Shown: positions 28,101 through 33,874 of the stretch, in pieces
How the letters are laid out: each line of letters starts with the position of its first letter
Numbering within the stretch: the stretch's first letter is position 1
NCBI GenBank assembly: GCA_021736575.1
Contig: JAIPFP010000040.1
Coordinates: forward strand, 1 to 33,874
Reading direction: 5' to 3'
Length of the DNA: 33,874 nt
Source of the DNA: Pirellula sp.
GTDB lineage: Bacteria > Planctomycetota > Planctomycetia > Pirellulales > Pirellulaceae
Made by a program: the position numbers and the translations under genes
Notes under the pieces: generated by a model
Told to the model about the DNA's origin: nothing
Databases searched by the model: none
The model's input: only the letters and a program-made list of their open reading frames with translations

Positions 28101-30334
28101 CCGCAATTCAGAGCATTCAGAAACGCGTGGGCGTTTTGGGGCCGATCGCAAGGAACGGTTTCAAGACAACGGCAAAGCTGGGGCCTCCGATATCGGGATC
28201 AGGATCGGGATCGGACAAAAGTTCCCTCGAAATTTCGGTCCAACCGACGGTCTCCAGCTTGAGTTCGGGCGAGGCATGGGCCATGCCGGTTCCAGCGGGA
28301 CAAGCGACCGCATTGGTTCGCACACCCAAAGGAATATTGCCGAGCGCTCGAATCCCGATACCCATGCCTACTGTCGCAAGCGGCTCTAGCTTTAACATGA
28401 CGTTTCCTACGTTTGAGTCTTCGCTTGCCCATGAGTCCGTTATTGTTTATCGAGGACACGAGTTCAAGTCCCCAATATTTGTAGGAATTGGCATCGTCGT
28501 TGACTTTGAACCGAAACGAGTCGACAGTGGAGAGGTAATCCTCTTCGGAGATCGACAACAGCAGCCATCCATCGTATTTGTTCTCGATTGTTCGTGGAGC
28601 ATGGGGGAGGAGATTCCAGTGGAGGCCATTGACCTTCGCACGCAGTCCCGCCTAGAGCTTGCAAAGGAGAGTATCCTTCGAATGCTCTCGCAAATCGCTT
28701 CACGACCCGATGCACGCGTCGGTGTCCGGTTGTTTGGACACCGGATGGGATGGTCGCGGCCGACGGACGGAAAGTCAGGAATGGTGAGCGGCAAGTCGCA
28801 GATTCTGGTTCAGCCAAATTATCCATCATCGATCCCAGAGGATCTCGTGCCGAGCAAAGATGTCGAAGCCATTTTGCCGCTGGGGCGGTTCACGCCAGAA
28901 ATGATTGGAGGATTGGCCAAGAAACTATCCAACATCGTCCCATGGGGACAATCACCGCTTTATCTTTCCATCGTGGATTCGTTCAAGGACTTCACCGCCG
29001 ATGATAATGCCACAGCGAAAAGCATCGTAATTATAACCGACGGTGATAACTTTCAATTCAATGCTTCGAATCGTCCAGGTGGTGAGCCTGGGGGTACAAC
29101 AAACCTGGAAACGGTGTACCGAGCCTGGAACAACACAAAAATTCCCGTCTTCATTTTGGGTGTCGGAATTTCCGAATCGGAGAACGGCAACACTCGAAAG
29201 ACGCTTCAAGAACTTGCAAACCGAACACAAGGAAAGTACTACGACATCGAACACGGAAACGATCTAATCCGGGCTTTAAACGAACAGTTGGCCATGGGGA
29301 CATACCAAGTCACCAGGTCGGAAGCGAGCCCCGGATTCAAGAAATCCAACGAACCCACCGAGGCAAAGCTAAATAGCCCAATGGAATTAAAACCACTATC
29401 ACTTGAATCCTCGGAATACCTTCTGGAATTCCAATCGATCCAAAAGTTGTTTCAACTCAAGGGTGGTGAGTCTTTGGAGATGTTCGTGCAAGACGATGGA
29501 CAAGACATCGTCAGCAAGCCATACGATCGCTCGACCCCTCAAACGGGTACTTTGAGCCGAGTTGGAGACAACGGCCGCTTGCTTGCACGTGTTCATCGCC
29601 CTTTGCCGCGCCAGAACGGAGTCGTTTTTCCGATTTCAATTCAAGATCCAGATAGCCATTTTACGCCTCGTCCAGACTTTCTATGGATTGAGATTTCTCC
29701 AGTTCTTGAAGGTGCCGTTAAGTCGCGTCAGTCCTATCTTTTTTACGATACGAATTATGAGAGCAAGACACCTGTCCCAATGGTGTCTTGGTTTGCATCC
29801 AATTGGCCCGAGTTGGCCCAAAAAGCGGATGTTCAAGTTTGGGCCAAGTACGGAGTCACGCAGCCCCTGCAGACCATTTCGATTTCGGAAATTCAAAAGA
29901 ACGCCCAGTCATCTTTGTCCGGAGTCTCATTGAAAGGAGTCGATGGCGTTACCTTGCAAATGAGTCTGAATGAAAATCGGCCTGGGGTCGGCAAATTCGA
30001 AGTAAGGCTATCGGAAATACATGACTCTACCTCATTGGGTGTTGGATCAATCGGCATTTATTTCGAGTCCCAAGATTTGATCCAACCGAAGCGAGTGACC
30101 CATCGTTTCGAGTCCGAAAGTGGACTGGTAATTCATACTTTTGAATTTGAATCAACCGAGATGAAGGCGTTGTTGCAATCTGAAAGCTCTCGCTTGACGA
30201 TCCGGTCACGTTCGTCCATCGTCGAGGGAGCATGGCAACTTCAAGATCGGCCACCTATTCGTGTCGAAGTTCGTCGACAGCCGGAGACGTTACCGTTCAT
30301 GCTCCCACCGGCAACGAACAGCCCAAAGAACTGA
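25124..30334 (+). CDS. Giant membrane-anchored caspase-like (C14) protease fused to a vWA domain
   Basis: The 1736-residue product has one N-terminal membrane span (about 50-69). A caspase-like domain follows (about 75-330) with LVLYLNMHGAVNE (His152-Gly153) and VLVVLDCVHQS (Asp201-Cys202), the C14 His/Cys dyad, and then FLTSNSPDQQSWGGPELHASAF. A GNGDGIVHLHELTTYL loop is close in layout to that of the upstream pseudocaspase. A long helical middle (about 360-1010) ends in a GSGSGSD linker (about 1023-1030). The vWA domain (about 1150-1345) has a full MIDAS start FVLDCSWSMGE (Asp1155) and VIITDGDN (Asp1306). The C-terminal 350 residues look beta-rich. It may be a metal-dependent adhesion or sensing protein with protease activity. 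No good ribosome-binding site is visible before the ATG. Confidence 0.85.
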   Translation: MNSNSEPQRNWKGKSPEVIDTARHRWQSQLGTDNAEHHKSPLRSLDLVLKFWLVLAIGLLSAFVVLILYSPAKTPVIAVGATKYSWPMPPIAWAKEDLLGLSSLNGKTIQFRDSSDEWQTKTQSLDDLSIQLKEVATLTKRTGSLVLYLNMHGAVNESGQPCLIPPGANALKTKEWISIEDVVNRLSKDTAANVNVLVVLDCVHQSVNWNVAQVDNTFVDRLDSWVLEPEVVKILQNRIVFLTSNSPDQQSWGGPELHASAFGKELWLGLAGAADQTSRDENPSSGNGDGIVHLHELTTYLASHVDRWSQDSRGAHQVPKMIPSSHPNFQVALAFKSGESKPPKHSDLAKANVSADTLTDLWRMMEELRQFEVFRTDPRNWAELEHKILWLEQLSGSGEAYFELVDKRVLPELSKQLKESVDRARATASSNNYFAKAQSLQAFSQADKSPAHLPSLAMMELTGEVSGTTAIELRKRLLELNSSDAQVPLNSIAASVGLTSEANTWNELNFIGILRKYDCSSIWNDLSVVDELLKLRDRCERLAVFGDVRSHRWRRPQLLIADRARRNAEDRLILGPDDAASVPGSVNWSSLQLALDSLETAKDSSSVLIERAVGLRDLGLSEVSYLANWICSPDTEMENLGKWKTNLEPASEPISNSLESIDTLTEVHPMIREETAIQQLKRLMEGLHELGEMLGKAPIDGAMNVERLNGLVTSVEQDRKSLSLLVEDHVRRACNETTPYGTVAREIPSLLNLPFLSTEDRIALWNRHDQVCRTSLEKSKPPVQKELLPGLPSIIPSLNLNKSLPVDSPSSSRKEVKHTRYLDRIRNWETHPIRVLLKLASNEVAKTKKREANPELDAIDLINEQLRQHYDSMRKFNVQHISDWAGHLDLKGDAVVTDDSENWTKIWFAEHVERSNLSVCPVRSEWYATLDCRKIAFKDFLAWYAGRTLDDFYANAMEDSGSISPARTYFENAVRDVLNYAETIPISSHEIDAAIQSIQKRVGVLGPIARNGFKTTAKLGPPISGSGSGSDKSSLEISVQPTVSSLSSGEAWAMPVPAGQATALVRTPKGILPSARIPIPMPTVASGSSFNMTFPTFESSLAHESVIVYRGHEFKSPIFVGIGIVVDFEPKRVDSGEVILFGDRQQQPSIVFVLDCSWSMGEEIPVEAIDLRTQSRLELAKESILRMLSQIASRPDARVGVRLFGHRMGWSRPTDGKSGMVSGKSQILVQPNYPSSIPEDLVPSKDVEAILPLGRFTPEMIGGLAKKLSNIVPWGQSPLYLSIVDSFKDFTADDNATAKSIVIITDGDNFQFNASNRPGGEPGGTTNLETVYRAWNNTKIPVFILGVGISESENGNTRKTLQELANRTQGKYYDIEHGNDLIRALNEQLAMGTYQVTRSEASPGFKKSNEPTEAKLNSPMELKPLSLESSEYLLEFQSIQKLFQLKGGESLEMFVQDDGQDIVSKPYDRSTPQTGTLSRVGDNGRLLARVHRPLPRQNGVVFPISIQDPDSHFTPRPDFLWIEISPVLEGAVKSRQSYLFYDTNYESKTPVPMVSWFASNWPELAQKADVQVWAKYGVTQPLQTISISEIQKNAQSSLSGVSLKGVDGVTLQMSLNENRPGVGKFEVRLSEIHDSTSLGVGSIGIYFESQDLIQPKRVTHRFESESGLVIHTFEFESTEMKALLQSESSRLTIRSRSSIVEGAWQLQDRPPIRVEVRRQPETLPFMLPPATNSPKN

Positions 30335-30422
30335 GTGCGGCAAAATCCCAAGTCGACGCGAATCGAACGAGCATCCGAACACACCCTACCATTTTTCCTA
30401 GCCTTGTACGCTCTGAGGTGGT

Positions 30423-31226
30423 TTATTCGATTCGGATTTGCCGTTCACTCTGGAAGGAAGGCAAACGCACGATCAAATCAACTTGTTGCGATGCGACCGA
30501 CGTACCCTTGTTTGATGTACCTGAGCCGACGCTTGGCCCGTTTTGCGATGGAGAACGAATCATGGCATTCGGCTCCGGATCCGGAACCGGCATACTCCTT
30601 AGCTCCGGTGGAGCCGCTCGGGGAGGGCGAACCGCGGGCGTCGGCTGAGTGCGACTTGAATCGAATTCCGTTGCAACGCCGTGGCGCGATGGATTCGACT
30701 GTTTCGACTGGGACTGCATCGGATGAGTTGGTTCATCATTGGTGTGCATTGAAACGTTTTCAACGCTCCCAGACGAGCAATTTGAACAAGTGCTTGCACC
30801 TAAAACTCCAGCACCGCCGCCGCACGACGAACAAGAATCGCAGTTCGACGGTTGATAACGATGATGGCTCCAAAGGTTTCGCAGTCGCCGAAGTGCCGTT
30901 GGGCAGCTTCTGCACGTATCGCCTGTGAACTCGCCATCGCATCCGCATGGATCGCAAACAGGCGGTTCGTTGATCTGTTCGTCCCAATAGATTTCGCCAC
31001 AACCAGAACTGCAATGCTTGCTGCGGATATGGTCGGCCACACGATGTCCGATGCCAGCAAACGGTGCCACGTGATCGCCAAAGCTAAATGAATCGCAACC
31101 GTCACTGCATCCACCTCCACAAGTTCCCGAGCCGCACCCATCACCCATCATGCGAATCGAGCAACATCCAACGTGACTCAAAAGTAGCCCTAAACCAAAC
31201 ATCCATCCAACTACGACTGATTTCAT
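30423..31226 (-). CDS. Cys-rich lipoprotein of planctomycete type
   Basis: This short lipoprotein (about 267 residues) has the signal peptide MKSVVVGWMFGLGLLLSHVGCC and a lipobox-like HVGC. The mature part is rich in Cys and Gly (DGCGSGTCGGGCSDGCDSF) and includes CGEIYWDEQINEPPVCDPCG. To my memory this motif recurs in small Cys-rich planctomycete lipoproteins of unknown role. The second half is polar, Ser/Pro-rich and probably disordered. Two in-frame ATGs exist, at 31232 and 31226. The second is preferred because AGGGG then lies nine nt upstream and the signal peptide starts directly. It converges on the caspase-vWA gene (88-bp gap) and diverges from eda. It has no evident T6SS role. Confidence 0.8.
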   Translation of the reverse strand: MKSVVVGWMFGLGLLLSHVGCCSIRMMGDGCGSGTCGGGCSDGCDSFSFGDHVAPFAGIGHRVADHIRSKHCSSGCGEIYWDEQINEPPVCDPCGCDGEFTGDTCRSCPTALRRLRNLWSHHRYQPSNCDSCSSCGGGAGVLGASTCSNCSSGSVENVSMHTNDEPTHPMQSQSKQSNPSRHGVATEFDSSRTQPTPAVRPPRAAPPELRSMPVPDPEPNAMIRSPSQNGPSVGSGTSNKGTSVASQQVDLIVRLPSFQSERQIRIE

Positions 31227-31244
31227 TTCCATGCGCCCCTAAGT

Positions 31245-31260
31245 TTGCTTGCACGCAAAT
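31245..31260. promoter_or_regulatory. Operator-like site A (TTGCTTGC-AC-GCAA)
   Basis: The site TTGCTTGCACGCAAAT has TTGC/GCAA arms around AC and lies just upstream of the Cys-rich lipoprotein start. It shares TTGCTTGC-NN-GCAAA with site B 110 bp away. The pair flanks the divergent promoter region, as expected for a dimeric repressor or activator of the LacI/GntR sort; the regulator itself is not in the window. Confidence 0.5.
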
Positions 31261-31307
31261 CCAATGGATCGATTGCCCATCAGATGAGTAGCGACCCCGA
31301 ATACTGT

Positions 31308-31334
31308 TTGTATCGGCCAGTACAATCGATACAA
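31308..31334. promoter_or_regulatory. 8-bp inverted repeat TTGTATCG-N11-CGATACAA
   Basis: Perfect 8-bp arms at 31308-31315 and 31327-31334 with an 11-nt spacer lie in the middle of the eda/lipoprotein divergent region. The spacing suits a dimeric DNA-binding protein that contacts two successive major grooves. It is distinct in sequence from sites A and B, so a second regulator is possible. Confidence 0.45.
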
Positions 31335-31354
31335 TCAGCAAATCTTTCCTGAAC

Positions 31355-31370
31355 TTGCTTGCTAGCAAAC
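31355..31370. promoter_or_regulatory. Operator-like site B (TTGCTTGC-TA-GCAA)
   Basis: TTGCTTGCTAGCAAAC contains the perfect palindrome TTGCTAGCAA (31359-31368) and ends 15 nt before the eda ATG. It matches site A at nearly every arm position. The same 10-bp core also occurs at 23063. A protein bound here would sit over the ribosome-binding or early transcribed region of eda, which would suit repression. Confidence 0.5.
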
Positions 31371-31385
31371 CATTTTCCCTGGATT

Positions 31386-32042
31386 ATGACAAAACAACTT
31401 ATTTTTCAATCCCGGCTCGTCGCAATCATTCGTCTCGACGATTTGTCCGCGGCCACCCAAATCGCCGATACCTTGATCGGAGCGGGAATACGAGCCTTGG
31501 AGTTTACACTCACGAATCCCGATTCCCCGTCTGCAATCAAGTTGATTCGGGAAACCAATCAAGCGATTCGCGTGGGCAACGCGGTCATCGGCCTTGGATC
31601 CGTTCGATCGCTCGAAGAAGCCAAGATCGCAGTCGACTTCGGCGCTCAATTCATCGTCTCTCCGATCGTGTCCATTCCCGTTATCAACTATTGCAAGCAA
31701 AACAATGTCTCGGTGTGTCCGGGCGCATTTACGCCAACCGAGATCGCATTAGCTTGGGATGCTGGTGCTGACATCATCAAAGTCTTTCCAGCCCGTGCAC
31801 TCGGTCCAAATTTTATTCGCGATGTGCTCGCTCCGATGCCCTATTTGAAACTCATGCCAACCGGAGGTGTCGATTTGAAGAACATTGCTGCGTACTTGGA
31901 AGCGGGGGCTGCGGCCGTAGGTATTGGCGGTCAACTACTTGACCCAATCTCTCTTCGAAATAATGACTGGAACGCGATCGCAAAATTGGCACAGCAATAC
32001 GTTGCCGCTTGCCGAACGGAGCATACCGATGGGCGCGAGTGA
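31386..32042 (+). CDS. eda: KDPG aldolase (2-keto-3-deoxy-6-phosphogluconate aldolase)
   Basis: This class I aldolase splits KDPG into pyruvate and glyceraldehyde-3-phosphate. The 218-residue barrel keeps the Schiff-base Lys132 in IIKVFPA, Glu39 in ALEFTL, Arg16 in AIIR, and the phosphate loop PTGGV (158-162). The usual 'GAGT' loop reads IGLGSV (68-73), a mild departure. ATG 31386 is used; the track's TTG at 31359 lies inside the palindromic site B and adds non-family residues. Upstream ribosome-binding sequence is weak. It overlaps kdgK by 14 bases, so the two enzymes form a KDG to pyruvate operon. No dehydratase or transporter is seen here, so the source sugar acid is unknown. Confidence 0.93.
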   Translation: MTKQLIFQSRLVAIIRLDDLSAATQIADTLIGAGIRALEFTLTNPDSPSAIKLIRETNQAIRVGNAVIGLGSVRSLEEAKIAVDFGAQFIVSPIVSIPVINYCKQNNVSVCPGAFTPTEIALAWDAGADIIKVFPARALGPNFIRDVLAPMPYLKLMPTGGVDLKNIAAYLEAGAAAVGIGGQLLDPISLRNNDWNAIAKLAQQYVAACRTEHTDGRE

Positions 32043-33054
32043 AAACGAGAACGAGACGGCAAACAAACTCCAGGTACACGGCGTCTACGATGTCGTAACG
32101 ATTGGCGAGACGATGCTGCGATTGACTCCAGATGCGTTCTTGCGTCTGGAGCAAGCGGAATCGCTCCAAGTGCATGTGGGCGGAAGCGAATCCAATACCG
32201 CCGTTGGGCTTGCGCGATTGGGCAAGCGTGTTGCATGGATTTCGCGGTTGACCGACAACCACTTGGGGCATCGGATTGCCAGAGCCATCGCTGCTCACGG
32301 GGTTGATACGCAGCACGTCGTTTGGACCGATCAAGATCGTGTGGGTTTGTATTTCCTCGAAACAGGTTCTCCACCGCGCAGCAGCCACGTCATTTACGAT
32401 CGAGCAAACTCTGCTTTTTCAAGATTTATTCCATCCGAATTGCCAGCCGGAATCTTCTCGGTAGGCAGGTCTCGATGGCTTCATGTCACGGGCATCTCAC
32501 TCTGGTTGAGCGAGTGTGCTCGAGATCTGATTGGAAATGCTGTTCAACTTGCTCGTGAAGCCGGTTGGCAAGTGAGCTTTGACGTGAACCATCGAACGCT
32601 ACTATGCTCTGCTTCGGCAGCTCAAGTTTACAGCCAGTCGCTTTTCGAGACGGCCGATCTTGTTTTTCTGCCTCGCCGCGATGCAGTCAATCTATGGAGT
32701 CTAGATAACCGTCAAAGCGACGAGTCGGTCATGAACCGACTGTTGAGCATGCGAGCGGGTAGGCCAACTGTGATGACGCTCGGTGAACGTGGTGCCATGG
32801 CAAGCGATTCGACGCATTCGATTCGCAAAGCGTGCGAACCGGTCGAGCCGGTCGGTCGTCTCGGAGGGGGCGACGCATTCTCAGCAGGCTTTTTGTCCGC
32901 TTGGCTGGACAAGCCCGATCTCGATCGCTCGCTAAGCTGGGCGATAGCCACAGCTAGGCTCAAATATAGTATCCCAGGCGATTTACCGTTGATAAATCGC
33001 GTCGAAGTTGAGCGGCTCGTTGACGGGAATCAAAACGAGACGTTGGTTCGATAG
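32029..33054 (+). CDS. kdgK: PfkB-family sugar kinase, probable 2-keto-3-deoxygluconate kinase
   Basis: A ribokinase/PfkB-fold kinase of 341 residues, probably phosphorylating 2-keto-3-deoxygluconate to give KDPG for the neighbouring aldolase. The N-terminal signature GGSESNTAVGLARLG (51-65) and the C-terminal anion-hole/base motif RLGGGDAFSAGFL (Asp285 as base) are present; the family-usual GAGD reads GGGD. TIGETMLRL near the start and DVNHR in the middle fit KdgK-type kinases. ATG 32029 is chosen because GGAG lies seven nt upstream (32018-32021) and the start overlaps eda by 14 bp; the track start at 31924 would lie deep inside eda. Substrate is inferred mainly from pairing with eda. Confidence 0.88.
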   Translation: MGASENENETANKLQVHGVYDVVTIGETMLRLTPDAFLRLEQAESLQVHVGGSESNTAVGLARLGKRVAWISRLTDNHLGHRIARAIAAHGVDTQHVVWTDQDRVGLYFLETGSPPRSSHVIYDRANSAFSRFIPSELPAGIFSVGRSRWLHVTGISLWLSECARDLIGNAVQLAREAGWQVSFDVNHRTLLCSASAAQVYSQSLFETADLVFLPRRDAVNLWSLDNRQSDESVMNRLLSMRAGRPTVMTLGERGAMASDSTHSIRKACEPVEPVGRLGGGDAFSAGFLSAWLDKPDLDRSLSWAIATARLKYSIPGDLPLINRVEVERLVDGNQNETLVR

Positions 33055-33124
33055 TAGCAGGGCTATGCGACATAAATCAGCTAAGCACATCCGCATATGC
33101 TTTTCATAGGAATTAGACGTTGGG

Positions 33125-33177
33125 CGATAGCCCCGGTTTTCCAATTGCTCGACATTCGTCGAGAACCGGGGCTATCG
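33125..33177. terminator. Nested inverted repeat between convergent kdgK and clpB
   Basis: The outer arms CGATAGCCCCGGTT (33125-33138) and AACCGGGGCTATCG (33164-33177) are perfect 14-bp complements. Inside, CTCGAC-ATTC-GTCGAG (33148-33163) forms a second perfect 6-bp hairpin that abuts the right arm. Lying between two converging genes, it may act as a bidirectional terminator. No strong T-run follows on either side, and the GATAGCCCCGGTT sequence also looks like a dispersed REP-type repeat. Confidence 0.55.
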
Positions 33178-33242
33178 ACCTTCGGCTATCAGTTTGTTTC
33201 ACACGAAGACTCATACCGATGTGCACAGCCACAAATAATGCT

Positions 33243-33874
33243 TTACGGATAGGAGGCGATCTGGAATTCATCGTCTACAAAGTCCACATGAATACTGCCC
33301 CCTTCGTTCTCATCGCGCTTGAGTAATTCCGATGCGATCTTGTTTTGAAGTCGACGTTGGATGACTCTCTTGAGTGGTCTAGCACCATAGACTGGGTCGT
33401 AACCTTCGTTGCTAATCGCATCGATGGCTTTTTCCGTGATGTTCAGTTTGTAGTGGTTCTCGGCAAGCATTTCCTCAAGTTTACGAATCTGCAAGCTCAC
33501 GATTTTTCGAATTTGATCTTTCTTGAGTGGTTCGAAAATAATCGTCTCATCGATTCGGTTTAGGAATTCCGGCAAGAATTTTATTTTGAGCGAATCTTGG
33601 ACCGCCTGCTCCATGTCCTCTTCGCTACCACCCTCGTCGGCGACGCGTTGGATCATTTTGCTGCCTATATTGCTGGTCATGACGATCACCGTGTTCGTAA
33701 AATCGACGGTTCGGTTTTGGCCATCCGTCAATCGACCGTCGTCGAGCACTTGCAAAAGGATGTTGAATACATCCGTGTGGGCCTTTTCGATTTCATCTAG
33801 CAATATAACGCTGTAGGGTCGGCGGCGGACCGCTTCGGTCAATTGGCCACCTTCTTCGTATCCAACGTAGCCAG
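33243..33874 (-). CDS. clpB: ClpB-type Hsp100 disaggregase, C-terminal part
   Basis: This is the second AAA+ domain of an Hsp100 chaperone, truncated by the right edge. The frame stays open to the last base, reading [20 protein letters not shown]. It includes the Walker B strand [22 protein letters not shown] (sensor 1 region) and [10 protein letters not shown] (sensor 2 Arg). The C-terminal D2-small domain ends with FQIASYP. The track start at 33842 is a TTG within the domain and is not real. The linker [19 protein letters not shown] and [18 protein letters not shown] fit ClpB; ClpC cannot be fully excluded without the N-terminal half. It is distinct from the locus's own ClpV and is probably a housekeeping neighbour. 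Confidence 0.92.
   Translation of the reverse strand, partial: GYVGYEEGGQLTEAVRRRPYSVILLDEIEKAHTDVFNILLQVLDDGRLTDGQNRTVDFTNTVIVMTSNIGSKMIQRVADEGGSEEDMEQAVQDSLKIKFLPEFLNRIDETIIFEPLKKDQIRKIVSLQIRKLEEMLAENHYKLNITEKAIDAISNEGYDPVYGARPLKRVIQRRLQNKIASELLKRDENEGGSIHVDFVDDEFQIASYP

Noticed and set aside
31359-31385. Upstream TTG start for eda giving nine more residues
   Set aside because: It lies in the TTGCTAGCAA palindrome and the extra residues are not family-like; ATG 31386 fits KDPG aldolases.

Overview
The window is a type VI secretion system (T6SS) locus with its downstream flank. The organism is most probably a planctomycete of the Pirellulales/Rhodopirellula kind. That reading rests on several traits: moderate GC, very long single-span membrane proteins with caspase-like, vWA and Ig-like parts, a small Cys-rich lipoprotein of a type common in that group, and an FHA plus C-terminal-domain protein beside VgrG. 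The phylum is inferred from gene style, not from a marker gene.

Layout. From 1 to about 10.8 kb on the + strand runs a compact structural operon: tssC (cut by the left edge), two different hcp genes, tagJ, tssE, tssF, tssG, tssH/clpV and an unrecognised 371-residue protein. The order tssC-hcp-tagJ-tssE-tssF-tssG-clpV-vgrG is that of the Pseudomonas HSI-I type cluster, except for the second hcp and an inserted block. That block (11.0-14.0 kb, - strand) holds a TPR/SPINDLY-like (GT41) protein whose active-site motifs look eroded, overlapping by 4 bp with an unknown 320-residue protein. The + strand resumes with a 71-residue ORF, vgrG (with a 54-bp in-frame triplication in its spike) and an FHA-domain protein.

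From 17.5 to 30.3 kb lies the most unusual part. Two giant N-terminally anchored proteins (1812 and 1736 residues) flank a parvulin-type prolyl isomerase lipoprotein. Both giants carry a caspase (C14)-like domain just after the membrane span. The first has lost the catalytic Cys (pseudocaspase). The second keeps a His-Gly / Asp-Cys pair and adds a complete vWA MIDAS domain. Topology and the lipobox suggest that all three act outside the cytoplasm. I propose this as an undescribed caspase/pseudocaspase/foldase module attached to a planctomycete T6SS.

From 30.4 kb the locus leaves the T6SS. A Cys-rich lipoprotein (-) is divergent from an eda-kdgK operon (KDG/KDPG metabolism), with two copies of a TTGCTTGC-NN-GCAA palindromic site, one beside each start. 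A ClpB C-terminal fragment (-) reaches the right edge.

Not in this window: tssA, tssB, tssJ, tssK, tssL, tssM, a PAAR gene, a Ser/Thr kinase/phosphatase pair, or any recognisable effector/immunity pair. The envelope and baseplate genes may lie left of position 1. No tRNA, rRNA, IS element or CRISPR was seen. No gene-free stretch exceeds 300 bases.
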